NCBI GenBank assembly: GCA_000437855.1
Contig: FR902166.1
Coordinates: 1 to 16,333 of the forward strand
From: Clostridium sp. CAG:567
GTDB taxonomy: Bacteria > Bacillota > Clostridia > TANB77 > CAG-508
Direction: 5' to 3'
DNA length: 16,333 nucleotides
Each line of letters starts with the position of its first letter. Position 1 is the first letter of the stretch. Of this stretch, positions 7,086-14,272 are shown piece by piece. The notes below the pieces were generated by a model, which saw only the letters and a list, made by a program, of their open reading frames with translations, ran no database searches and was not told the DNA's origin. The position numbers and the translations under genes are program-made.

Positions 7086-7625
7086 ATGGAGTTAAAAGGA
7101 TCAAAAACAGAAAAAAATTTAATGGAGGCATTTGCAGGAGAATCACAAGCAAGAAATAAATATACCTATTTTGCAAGCAAAGCTAAAAAGGAAGGATATG
7201 AGCAAATAGCAGCAATATTCCAAGAAACAGCAGATAATGAAAAAGAACATGCTAAATTATGGTTTAAACTATTACATGATGAAGATATACCATCTACAGC
7301 TGAAAATTTAAAAGCAGCAGCAGAAGGAGAAAATTTTGAATGGACAGATATGTATGATAGAATGGCAAAAGAAGCAAAGGAAGAAGGATTTGATAGAATA
7401 GCATATTTATTTGAAGCGGTTGGAAAGATAGAAAAAGAACATGAAGAAAGATATAAAAAATTATTAGAAAATGTAGAAGATGGGTTAGTATTTTCTAAAG
7501 ATGGAGATAAAATTTGGAAATGTAGAAATTGTGGACATATTGTAATTGGTAAAGAAGCACCAGAGATTTGCCCAGTTTGTAGTCATCCAAAAGCATATTT
7601 TGAAATAAAAGCAGAAAATTATTAA
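7086..7625 (+). CDS. rbr: Rubrerythrin 2 (peroxide reductase)
   Basis: A paralogue of the rubrerythrin at 3887 with the same 179-residue layout: a diiron four-helix domain (E19, E52/H55, E82/E85, E116/H119) and a rubredoxin-like tail (C146, C149, C162, C165). The two copies differ mostly at residues 64-70, 91-96 and 137-141, and at many synonymous sites, so the duplication is not recent. The AGGAGG ribosome site lies inside the end of perR, and the start follows the perR stop by 3 bases, so this copy should rise with perR when peroxide inactivates the repressor. Copy 1 has its own promoter, so the two are probably controlled differently. Confidence 0.95.
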   Translation: MELKGSKTEKNLMEAFAGESQARNKYTYFASKAKKEGYEQIAAIFQETADNEKEHAKLWFKLLHDEDIPSTAENLKAAAEGENFEWTDMYDRMAKEAKEEGFDRIAYLFEAVGKIEKEHEERYKKLLENVEDGLVFSKDGDKIWKCRNCGHIVIGKEAPEICPVCSHPKAYFEIKAENY

Positions 7626-7636
7626 TATATTAGTAA

Positions 7637-7666
7637 AATAAGAGATACCTTTTTGTATCTCTTATT
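7637..7666 (+). terminator. Strong hairpin between rubrerythrin 2 and the fusion gene, no clear U-tract
   Basis: AATAAGAGATAC (7637-7648) pairs perfectly with GTATCTCTTATT (7655-7666) across a 6-base loop. GAAATTAAAAAAGG follows instead of a T run, so termination is likely weak. It may be an mRNA-stabilising or processing hairpin within one operon. I saw no clear promoter between it and the next gene. Confidence 0.5.
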
Positions 7667-7688
7667 GAAATTAAAAAAGGAGGAAAAA

Positions 7689-9113
7689 ATGGCTAAATAT
7701 AAATGTCAATTATGTGGACATATTTATGATGAAGAAAAAGAGGGAGTTAAATTTGAAGACTTACCAGATGATTGGAAATGTCCAATGTGTTTTGCACCAA
7801 AGAATATGTTTAAATTAGTAGAAGAAGATGCAAAACAAGAAGAAAAAGTAGAATCTAAAGAAGAAACAAGAAAGAATGAAAATAAGCTAGAAAACTATTT
7901 AAAAGAATATACTCGTAGTACAGACGAAGTAGAACAAAGAATGGAAGATATCCATACAATGGCTATTACAGGAAAAAGTATTATTTCAGCAATGGGAACA
8001 AAGCTACCTGTAACTAGCTGGAATGATATTCTAATTCTAGGTGGACAACTTAGCAAAATGCCACTTTTTGAGGATGAAGAAGTTAGTCTAAGAACAGTAA
8101 TTGGTAAAAATGCGAAAAAGCCAATGATTTTAGAAACACCTGTATTTGTAACACACATGTCTTTCGGTGCATTATCAAAAGAAGCCAAAACAGCCTTGGC
8201 CATAGGAACGAAAAATGTAAAAACAGCAATATGTAGCGGAGAAGGTGGAATATTACCAGAAGAATTTGAAAATGCTTATGAATATATTTTTGAATATGTG
8301 CCAAATAAATATAGTGTTACGGATGAAAACTTAAAAAAGGTAAGTGCAATAGAGATTAAAATAGGTCAAGGAACAAAACCAGGAATGGGAGGACACCTAC
8401 CCGGAGAAAAAGTAACAGAAGAAATTGCAAAAATAAGAGGTAAAAAAGTAGGAGAAGATATTATTAGTCCATCTAAATTTAAAGAGATTGAAACAAAAGA
8501 AGACTTAAAATCTCTAGTAGATGAATTAAGAGAAAAATCAGAAGGAAGACCAATTGGTGTGAAATTTGCAGCAGGACATATAGAAGAGGATCTAGAATTT
8601 GCTTGTTTTGCAAAGCCGGATTTTATTACAATAGATGGGAGAGGTGGTGCAACAGGTGCAAGCCCTAAAATCATAAAAGATGCAACAACAGTACCTACAA
8701 TATATGCACTATATAGAGCAAGAAAATATTTAGATGAGCATGGAGAAGATATATCACTTGTCATAACGGGAGGACTAAGAACTTCATCAGATTTTGCTAA
8801 GGCAATTGCAATGGGAGCAGATGCTATCGCTATTGGAACAGCTGCAATGATGGCAATTGCTTGCCAACAGTACAGAGTTTGCAATAATGGAATGTGTCCG
8901 GTAGGAGTAGGAACACAAGATTCAGAATTAAGAAAAAGATTAAATATTGAAAAAAGCAGTAAAAGGTTAGAGAATTATTTTAATGTTGTAAATGATGAAT
9001 TAAAAACTTTTGCAAGAATAACAGGAAACAAGGATATTCATAATTTGAGTAATTATGATATTGTAACAACTAATAGTGAAATTTCAAAGAATACAAATAT
9101 TATACATGCATAA
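7689..9113 (+). CDS. Rubredoxin fused to FMN-binding glutamate-synthase-like domain
   Basis: 474 residues. Residues 1-45 are a short-loop rubredoxin (C6, C9, C31, C34; FEDLPDDWKCPMCF). Residues 45-75 are a charged linker. The rest is the FMN and iron-sulfur domain of glutamate synthase (Glu_synthase family): GALSKEAKTALAIG, SGEGG, IKIGQGTKPGMGG, GVKFAAGH, DGRGGATGASP and GADAIAIGTAAM. C392, C398 and C403 (C-x5-C-x4-C) match the 3Fe-4S ligands of glutamate synthase. The glutaminase domain that supplies ammonia is absent, so it is not a normal GOGAT subunit; the substrate is unknown. The start is ATG 7689, set by AAGGAGG (7677-7683). An in-frame ATG at 7653 lies inside a hairpin and lacks a site. 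Its place after perR-rbr suggests a redox role with rubredoxin as donor or acceptor. Confidence 0.9.
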   Translation: MAKYKCQLCGHIYDEEKEGVKFEDLPDDWKCPMCFAPKNMFKLVEEDAKQEEKVESKEETRKNENKLENYLKEYTRSTDEVEQRMEDIHTMAITGKSIISAMGTKLPVTSWNDILILGGQLSKMPLFEDEEVSLRTVIGKNAKKPMILETPVFVTHMSFGALSKEAKTALAIGTKNVKTAICSGEGGILPEEFENAYEYIFEYVPNKYSVTDENLKKVSAIEIKIGQGTKPGMGGHLPGEKVTEEIAKIRGKKVGEDIISPSKFKEIETKEDLKSLVDELREKSEGRPIGVKFAAGHIEEDLEFACFAKPDFITIDGRGGATGASPKIIKDATTVPTIYALYRARKYLDEHGEDISLVITGGLRTSSDFAKAIAMGADAIAIGTAAMMAIACQQYRVCNNGMCPVGVGTQDSELRKRLNIEKSSKRLENYFNVVNDELKTFARITGNKDIHNLSNYDIVTTNSEISKNTNIIHA

Positions 9114-9123
9114 TAAAATTTAG

Positions 9124-9160
9124 AAAGTTATATATTGATTTGAAAATATCTAACTTTTAT
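9124..9160 (+). terminator. Possible terminator of the fusion gene
   Basis: AAAGTTA-T-ATATT (9124-9136) can pair with AATAT-C-TAACTTT (9145-9157) with one mismatch and an 8-base loop, ending in CTTTTAT. The T run is short. It overlaps the -35 box of the next promoter. Confidence 0.45.
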
Positions 9161-9168
9161 GTTACAAT
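9140..9168 (+). promoter_or_regulatory. Promoter upstream of the zinc-ribbon gene
   Basis: TTGAAA (9140-9145) and TACAAT (9163-9168) are 17 bases apart, each one base from consensus. The RNA start would be near 9175, upstream of the terminator at 9194. Confidence 0.6.
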
Positions 9169-9193
9169 CATCTCGATAAATTACAATTTCTAG

Positions 9194-9225
9194 GACTGAT
9201 AATATGTTGATATTATCAGTCTTTT
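9194..9225 (+). terminator. Terminator or attenuator before the zinc-ribbon gene
   Basis: GACTGATAATAT (9194-9205) pairs perfectly with ATATTATCAGTC (9210-9221) with a GTTG loop, then TTTT. It can end read-through from the fusion gene. Because a promoter lies upstream at 9140-9168, it would also stop RNA from that promoter about 50 bases after the start, which would be attenuation. Confidence 0.8.
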
Positions 9226-9281
9226 GTTATATAATAAGAGCAATTAATTACGTTTTTGTAGTATTAAAGGTGATGTTATAT

Positions 9282-9923
9282 ATGTCAGATAGATTAATTG
9301 ATAATAAAGAATTAATGAAAGAATGGAATCAAGAAAAAAACATTTTATATAATCCAGCTGATTTGACTTCAGGTAGTAGTAAGAAAGTCTGGTGGAAATG
9401 TAAAAATGGTCATGAATGGGAAGCTGTAATTCATACTAGGGTTAAAGGTGTCGGATGTCCTTATTGCATGGGTAAAAAAGCAATTCAAGGAGTAAATGAT
9501 TTTGCAACTTTGTATCCAGAAATGTTAAAAGAATGGGATTATGAAGAAAACGATAAATTAGGTATTAAACCAAACGAATTATTAGTAGGTTCAATAAAAA
9601 AAGTATATTGGATATGTAGCAAAGGTCATAAATATGATAGAAGTATTTATGATAGATTACATGGTCGTGGAAATTGCCCATATTGTGGAAATAGAAAAGT
9701 TTTGCAGGGCTATAATGATTTAGCAACTACCAACCCTGAATTACTAAAAGATTGGGACTATGAAGAAAATGACAAATTAGGCATTAAACCAAATGAAATT
9801 ACTAATGGTGGCAAAGAAAAAGTATGGTGGAAATGCAAAAATGGTCATGAATATCAAAGACATGTTTATAACGAAAGAAAAGGCAGTGGCAGATGTCCTA
9901 TTTGCAAAAAATTAAAACTATAA
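9282..9923 (+). CDS. Three-repeat zinc-ribbon protein (DUF4379-like)
   Basis: 213 residues made of three tandem copies of about 70 residues, starting near residues 14, 84 and 157. Each copy reads roughly L-x-EWDYEEN ... KPNE ... KKVWWKCKNGHEW ... CPYC. Each has one likely zinc site: C40/H44/C59/C62, C112/H116/C132/C135 and C185/H189/C205/C208. This is the probable zinc-ribbon repeat family (DUF4379), of unproven function but often joined to nuclease-like domains; here no such domain follows. The start is ATG 9282 with AAAGGTG 9 bases upstream; an earlier in-frame ATG at 9204 lies inside the terminator hairpin. It stands alone between two terminators. A nucleic-acid-binding role is inference only. 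Confidence 0.85.
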   Translation: MSDRLIDNKELMKEWNQEKNILYNPADLTSGSSKKVWWKCKNGHEWEAVIHTRVKGVGCPYCMGKKAIQGVNDFATLYPEMLKEWDYEENDKLGIKPNELLVGSIKKVYWICSKGHKYDRSIYDRLHGRGNCPYCGNRKVLQGYNDLATTNPELLKDWDYEENDKLGIKPNEITNGGKEKVWWKCKNGHEYQRHVYNERKGSGRCPICKKLKL

Positions 9924-9929
9924 TTCAGT

Positions 9930-9967
9930 TATAGAGTGGTTTATAAAATATCACTCTATATTTTCTT
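9930..9967 (+). terminator. Terminator of the zinc-ribbon gene
   Basis: TATAGAGTG (9930-9938) pairs with CACTCTATA (9952-9960), followed by TTTTCTT. It lies 6 bases after the stop codon. Confidence 0.8.
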
Positions 9968-9976
9968 CTTAAATAC

Positions 9977-10005
9977 TTGATTTTTATAAAATAATTTGGT
10001 AATAT
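9977..10005 (+). promoter_or_regulatory. Possible promoter of the structured RNA
   Basis: TTGATT (9977-9982) and TAATAT (10000-10005) are 17 bases apart, with TGG before the -10 box (extended -10). The RNA start would be about 10012. Confidence 0.4.
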
Positions 10006-10011
10006 ATTTAT

Positions 10012-10110
10012 AACTTGAATGACTATTTAGTCATTCGTCAAGAGAGCTAACGAGTTGTAAATGTCTACGTCGTTGGCACCAAAAATCAACCTTTAGGGTT
10101 GATTTTTTTG
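10012..10110 (+). ncRNA. Candidate structured small RNA, family not recognised
   Basis: About 99 bases with three consecutive hairpins and no ORF. Hairpin 1 is GAATGACTA/TAGTCATTC (10017-10025 with 10028-10036), extended by CTT/AAG (10014-10016 with 10040-10042) past a 3-base bulge. Hairpin 2 is GCTAACGA/TCGTTGGC (10046-10053 with 10070-10077, one G-U pair). Hairpin 3 is a strong terminator, AAAAATCAACC/GGTTGATTTTT (10081-10091 with 10097-10107), with a T-rich end. The nearest gene downstream starts more than 500 bases later behind its own promoter, so it is not an obvious leader. It could be a trans-acting sRNA or a riboswitch left from a lost gene. Confidence 0.5.
10081..10109 (+). terminator. 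Terminator ending the structured RNA
   Basis: An 11-bp perfect stem, AAAAATCAACC with GGTTGATTTTT, around a 5-base loop; the T run extends to 10109. Confidence 0.85.
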
Positions 10111-10325
10111 TTTTAAAAATTTAAAATTTATCGTATCATTTTATAAAGGAATAAAATAAGGAAATATATAAATAAGCTAAAAGAGAAATTTAAAGAGCTT
10201 TATGTAAAAAACTTGAAATTAACATAAAATCATGATGTACTATAGCAGTTGTTAGAAAGAACAATTAGCATCCTCAGCAAAAATTTTTTTAAGGAGGAAA
10301 CACAAATTTTCCTACCAATTTTTTA
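10111..10325. other. Gene-free stretch before the pheST promoter
   Basis: No ORF or clear promoter seen. There is one purine-rich AAGGAGGAAA at 10291-10300, not followed by a usable start, which can pair weakly with TTTCCT at 10308-10313. A weak hairpin TTGTT/AACAA lies at 10249-10264. Confidence 0.5.
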
Positions 10326-10354
10326 TTGACAAAAAGCTATTTTGAATGTATAAT
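10326..10354 (+). promoter_or_regulatory. Consensus sigma-A promoter of pheST
   Basis: TTGACA (10326-10331) and TATAAT (10349-10354) are both exact consensus with 17 bases between. The RNA start is near 10361, at the head of the T-box leader. Confidence 0.9.
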
Positions 10355-10360
10355 TTATAC

Positions 10361-10612
10361 AGTTTTATGTAATATATAAATGTCTTCGATATATGATGAA
10401 GAAATTATCTAAGTAGTTATTTAGAGTTCTATACAGGGAATTATGGTCAACAGACTGAGAGCCATACTAGAGAAGCTATATAATGAATTTCAATAATGGA
10501 GTCAATATCGTTAAGAAAATTATTTTAATAAGTGCTAAGAAATTAGAAAAAAGGTGGTACCGCGGATTAAAAGATTCGTCCTTTAGTTTGGTATCACTAT
10601 TTTTGTTTTTTA
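10361..10612 (+). promoter_or_regulatory. T-box riboswitch, phenylalanine-specific
   Basis: A leader of about 250 bases that senses uncharged tRNA-Phe and allows pheST transcription. The Stem I base pairs CGATAT (10387-10392) with ATATCG (10505-10510), and the AGTA motif lies at 10412-10415. The likely specifier codon is TTC (Phe) at 10489-10491, followed by A. The conserved T-box AAGGTGGTACCGCGG is at 10551-10565. Its TGGT bulge (10555-10558) would pair with an ACCA tRNA end, as in tRNA-Phe. Reading Phe from the specifier agrees with the downstream genes. Confidence 0.93.
10553..10611 (+). terminator. T-box-controlled terminator
   Basis: GGTGGTACC (10553-10561) pairs with GGTATCACT (10590-10598), with two G-U pairs, followed by a T-rich tract at 10600-10611. 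Its left arm is the T-box itself, so forming the antiterminator prevents this stem. Confidence 0.85.
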
Positions 10613-10630
10613 GGGAAAGGAAATGCTATT

Positions 10631-11668
10631 ATGGAAGAAAAGTTAGAAAAAATCAAAAACGATGGACTTGAAAAACTAGAAAATGCAAAAACAGTAGAAG
10701 AATTGCAAAATATTGCAAAAGAACTAACTGGTAAAAAAAGCGAATTAGGTGAAGTTTTAAAATCTATAAGTACATTATCTAATGAAGAAAAAAAGGTTGT
10801 TGGAATGAAAACAACTGAAATTAAACAATTATTTGGAGATAAAATAAAACAAAAAGAAGATGAACTTATAAGTGCTAAAAGTGTTGTTGATAAACCTTTA
10901 GACCTTACATTACCAGGAACAGCTATAAGTAAAGGAGCATTACATCCTATTACTCAAATGTGTTATGACCTAAATGAAGCCTTTTTATCATTAGGTTTTG
11001 AAGTATATAGTGAAGATGATATTAGTAGTGAAAAATATGCTTTTGATAACTTAAATTTCCCTTCTGACCATCCAGCACGTCAATCTATGGATACATTCTG
11101 GTTAGATGGAACAGAGGAAAAATTAGGAAATGAGCGTTTATGTTTAAGACCTCATTTAACAGGTGGATCAGTTAGATATTTATTAAAACATGGTGCTCCT
11201 GCGAGATTTGTTTACCCAGGTAGAGTATATAGAAACGAAAATACTGATGCAAGACATGAAAGAGCATTCTTCCAATATGAAGCTCTTATAGTTGATAAAA
11301 ATATTTCATTCTCATCTGGAATGGTAATGATTCAAACTATTCTTGAAAAAGTATTTGGTAGAAAAATCAATGTACGTATGAGAGAAGGATTTTTCCCATT
11401 TACTGAACCAGGTTATGAAATAGACATGGAATGTTTAGTATGTGGTGGAAAAGGTTGTAGCGTATGTAACCACAATGGATGGATTGAAGTAATGCCAGGT
11501 GGTGTAATTCACCCTAATGTTTTAAAATCTGCTGGACTTGATCCAGAAGAATGGACAGGATTTTATATTAACATTGGATTAGACAGATTAGTTATGATGC
11601 GTTATGGAGTGGATGATGTAAGATTATTCCATAGTGCAGATTTAAGATTTTTAGAGCAATTTAAATAA
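10631..11668 (+). CDS. pheS: Phenylalanyl-tRNA synthetase alpha subunit
   Basis: The catalytic subunit of the cytoplasmic alpha2-beta2 enzyme that charges tRNA-Phe. Residues 1-85 form the coiled-coil tRNA-binding arm. The class II core begins at DLTLPG and includes HPITQMCYDLNEAFLSLGFE, motif 2 in the YPGRVYRNE stretch, PFTEPGYEIDMEC, and motif 3 at GLDRL (316-320). Four Cys, C268, C271, C276 and C279 (CxxC-x4-CxxC), form a zinc knuckle common in Firmicute PheS. The length of 345 is normal. Start ATG 10631 follows AAAGGA (10617-10622); an upstream ATG at 10622 is out of frame. The gene lies just after the T-box and is 13 bases from pheT. Confidence 0.97.
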   Translation: MEEKLEKIKNDGLEKLENAKTVEELQNIAKELTGKKSELGEVLKSISTLSNEEKKVVGMKTTEIKQLFGDKIKQKEDELISAKSVVDKPLDLTLPGTAISKGALHPITQMCYDLNEAFLSLGFEVYSEDDISSEKYAFDNLNFPSDHPARQSMDTFWLDGTEEKLGNERLCLRPHLTGGSVRYLLKHGAPARFVYPGRVYRNENTDARHERAFFQYEALIVDKNISFSSGMVMIQTILEKVFGRKINVRMREGFFPFTEPGYEIDMECLVCGGKGCSVCNHNGWIEVMPGGVIHPNVLKSAGLDPEEWTGFYINIGLDRLVMMRYGVDDVRLFHSADLRFLEQFK

Positions 11669-11681
11669 GGAGGTAAACAAA

Positions 11682-14105
11682 ATGAAAGTATCATTAAATT
11701 GGGTTAAAAAATATGTTGATTTACCAAAAGAAATAACAAACAAACAAATAGCTTATGATTTAACATTAAGAACAGTTGAAGTAGAGTCTGTTGAAAATAC
11801 TAGTGATAAATTTCACGACATAGTAGTAGGAAAAATATTAGAAGTAAAAGAACATCCTAATGCAGACTCATTAAGAATATGTATGGTAGATATAGGTGAA
11901 TCAGAACCAGTACAAATTGTATGTGGTGGATCAAACTTATATGTAGGTGAATATGTAGTTATAGCTAAACCAGGTGCTGAAGTATATTGGCATGGAGAAC
12001 CAGATTTAGTTAAAATAAAGAAAACAAATATGCGTGGCGAATCATCTTATGGTATGATTTGTGGAGCAGAAGAAGTATATTTAGAGAACATTTTCCCAGC
12101 TAAAAGTGAAGATGAAATAGTTGACTTAAAAGGTGTTGAATGTAAACCAGGTCAAAATATAGCTGAATTAATATGCATGGATGATGTTGTACTTGAAATA
12201 GATAATAAATCATTAACAAACAGACCAGATTTATGGGGACATTATGGAATAGCAAGAGAGCTATCAGCAATTTATAATGTACCTTTAAAAGAATTACCAA
12301 GTATAGAAATTGACAAAAATCTTCCAAAATACAATGTTGAAATACAAGTACCTGAAAAATGTAATAGATATGCTGCAATTGAAATAGAAAATGTATATGA
12401 TAAAGAATCTCCAATGTGGATGAAAGCAGCTTTAATAAATGCAGGTATGAGACCAATAAGTGCTATTGTAGATATTACAAATTATGTTATGATGGCTGTA
12501 GGTCAGCCTTTACATGCTTTTGATAGAACACATGTAAATGGTGAAAAAATAATTGTTAGAAATGCTAAAAAAGATGAAGAATTATTACTTCTTGATAATA
12601 ACACAATTAGCCTAACCGAAGATGATTTAGTAATATGTGATGACACAGATGCAATGGCATTAGCAGGAATACGTGGAGGTAAAAAAGATTCAATTCTTCC
12701 AGAAACAACAGGGGTTGTTGTAGAAGTTGCTAATTTCATAGCTTCTACAATTAGAAAAACAGGAAAAAGATTTGACGAAAAAACAGATGCTTCTATAAGA
12801 TATGAAAAAAATCTTGATACTGAAAGAGTTAGCCAAGGAATTGCATTAGCATTGCAATTATTTAAAGAAATATTCCCAGAAAGCAAAGTTGTAGCATTCA
12901 ATGATGTTTATCCTATAAAAACACAAAGAGAAGTAATAGATGTATCAGAAGAATTCCTTAATGTTAGATTAGGAAAAGTTTTACCTAGAGAAACAATTGA
13001 AAAAGTATTAAAAGCTTTAGGATATGATGTAGAATATAAAGATAAAGTTTACCATGTTGTTGTTCCAGTATGGCGTTCAACAGGAGATGTATCTTTAAAA
13101 GATGATGTAATGGGAGATATAGCTAGATTACTAAGCTTTGAAAGTTTTGAAGCTAAACCACTAACTGTTAAATTTGAACATGCTGTTTTACAAAACAAAG
13201 TATTATTAGAGCAAAGATTAAAACAATATTTAGCTTTTAGATGTGGATTTAATGAGATATTTACATATCCTTGGATAGACGAAAAATATATAGATGCAGC
13301 TGGAGTGGATAAGGAAAATTCAGTTAAACTAGCCACACCTCCATCACCAAGTGAAGCATATTTAAGAATTTCGCTTATACCAGGAATGTTAGAGGCGATT
13401 TCTAAAAACTTAAGATACTTTGATGAATTCAAATTATTTGAAGTTGCCCAAGCATTTGAAAAAGGTGAATATCATGAATCATCAGAAGATGAGACATTAC
13501 CAGTTCATAAAAAATTATTGACAGCAAGTATTGTTGGAAAAGATGCTAGTAAGTTATTTTATGAATTAAAAGGTGTAATAGAAAATATGTCTGAATACTG
13601 CCACATGGAAAAAATAACTTTGGAACAAGGTGAAAAACCTTCTTGGGCAGATGTAAATGTATATTTAGATATTATGTTAGATGACAAAGTAATAGGTAAG
13701 TTAGGATTATTATCAATAAAAACTATGAGCTCTGCTAAAATAAAAAGAGCTAATGTTGCAATTTTTGAATTAAATGTTGATGAGTTAGTACCTTATGCTT
13801 CTAGGGATAATAAGTTTGTTCATATTCCTTTATTGCCATTAGTTGAAAAAGATTTATCAATTTTAGTTGATGAATCTGTAACATGGGAAGAAATTTCTGG
13901 CTCAATCAAAGGCAAATTAAAAGATGTAAAATTTGTTGAGGAATATAGAGGAAACCAAGTTCCAGAAGGTAAAAAATCAATAATGTTAAGAATTGTAATT
14001 GATAATGGTAATACAACTATGACATCAGAAGAAATAAATGCTAAAATGGAAAGTATATTAAAAACTCTTAACAAGAGATGTGGAGCAGTTCTAAGAGAAG
14101 AATAA
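11682..14105 (+). CDS. pheT: Phenylalanyl-tRNA synthetase beta subunit
   Basis: Partner of PheS in the alpha2-beta2 synthetase; it does tRNA binding and editing of Tyr-tRNA-Phe. At 807 residues it is full length. Domains in order: N-terminal start MKVSLNWVKKYVDLP, EMAP/OB tRNA-binding domain (about 40-150), B3/B4 editing domain (about 210-370, with LWGHYGIARELSAIY and MAVGQPLHAFD), B5 domain (about 405-475), catalytic-like core (about 490-690), and FDX-ACB anticodon-binding domain at the end (about 715-807, PLVEKDLSILVD). AAGGAGGT lies just before the ATG, overlapping the end of pheS, so the two are co-transcribed and coupled. Confidence 0.97.
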   Translation: MKVSLNWVKKYVDLPKEITNKQIAYDLTLRTVEVESVENTSDKFHDIVVGKILEVKEHPNADSLRICMVDIGESEPVQIVCGGSNLYVGEYVVIAKPGAEVYWHGEPDLVKIKKTNMRGESSYGMICGAEEVYLENIFPAKSEDEIVDLKGVECKPGQNIAELICMDDVVLEIDNKSLTNRPDLWGHYGIARELSAIYNVPLKELPSIEIDKNLPKYNVEIQVPEKCNRYAAIEIENVYDKESPMWMKAALINAGMRPISAIVDITNYVMMAVGQPLHAFDRTHVNGEKIIVRNAKKDEELLLLDNNTISLTEDDLVICDDTDAMALAGIRGGKKDSILPETTGVVVEVANFIASTIRKTGKRFDEKTDASIRYEKNLDTERVSQGIALALQLFKEIFPESKVVAFNDVYPIKTQREVIDVSEEFLNVRLGKVLPRETIEKVLKALGYDVEYKDKVYHVVVPVWRSTGDVSLKDDVMGDIARLLSFESFEAKPLTVKFEHAVLQNKVLLEQRLKQYLAFRCGFNEIFTYPWIDEKYIDAAGVDKENSVKLATPPSPSEAYLRISLIPGMLEAISKNLRYFDEFKLFEVAQAFEKGEYHESSEDETLPVHKKLLTASIVGKDASKLFYELKGVIENMSEYCHMEKITLEQGEKPSWADVNVYLDIMLDDKVIGKLGLLSIKTMSSAKIKRANVAIFELNVDELVPYASRDNKFVHIPLLPLVEKDLSILVDESVTWEEISGSIKGKLKDVKFVEEYRGNQVPEGKKSIMLRIVIDNGNTTMTSEEINAKMESILKTLNKRCGAVLREE

Positions 14106-14195
14106 CATAAATATGTAGTACACACAATAGAAACAGCAGCTGAAATTGGAGTAGGAAACAGAGATTATAAATTAGAGACAATACAATAAACTTTT

Positions 14196-14229
14196 AAAAG
14201 CGATAGGGCAAAACTATCGCTTTTTGTAT
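14196..14229 (+). terminator. Terminator of pheST
   Basis: AAAAGCGATAG (14196-14206) pairs perfectly with CTATCGCTTTT (14214-14224) across a 7-base loop, then T-rich sequence. Confidence 0.9.
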
Positions 14230-14234
14230 TTTTA

Positions 14235-14243
14235 TGATATAAT
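14235..14243 (+). promoter_or_regulatory. Extended -10 promoter of maf
   Basis: TGA-TATAAT at 14235-14243 gives a perfect -10 with an extended TGn, about 30 bases before the maf start. No good -35 box is seen. Confidence 0.6.
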
Positions 14244-14272
14244 CTGTAAGAAGATGAAAGGAGATAAATTTT

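Noticed and set aside
7653..7688. Upstream extension of the rubredoxin fusion (start at 7653)
   Set aside because: It begins in a hairpin and would read the ribosome site AAGGAGG as codons. ATG 7689 begins a normal rubredoxin.
8366..8884. 172-codon minus-strand ORF
   Set aside because: A shadow of the glutamate-synthase domain gene. The conserved protein motifs are all on the plus strand.
9204..9281. Upstream extension of the zinc-ribbon protein (start at 9204)
   Set aside because: The ATG sits inside a terminator stem and has no ribosome site; the 26 added residues do not match the repeat family. ATG 9282 has AAAGGTG at good spacing.
10483..10671. 62-codon ORF starting in the pheST leader
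   Set aside because: It lies inside the T-box riboswitch and its terminator, has no ribosome site, and reads the T-box sequence as protein.
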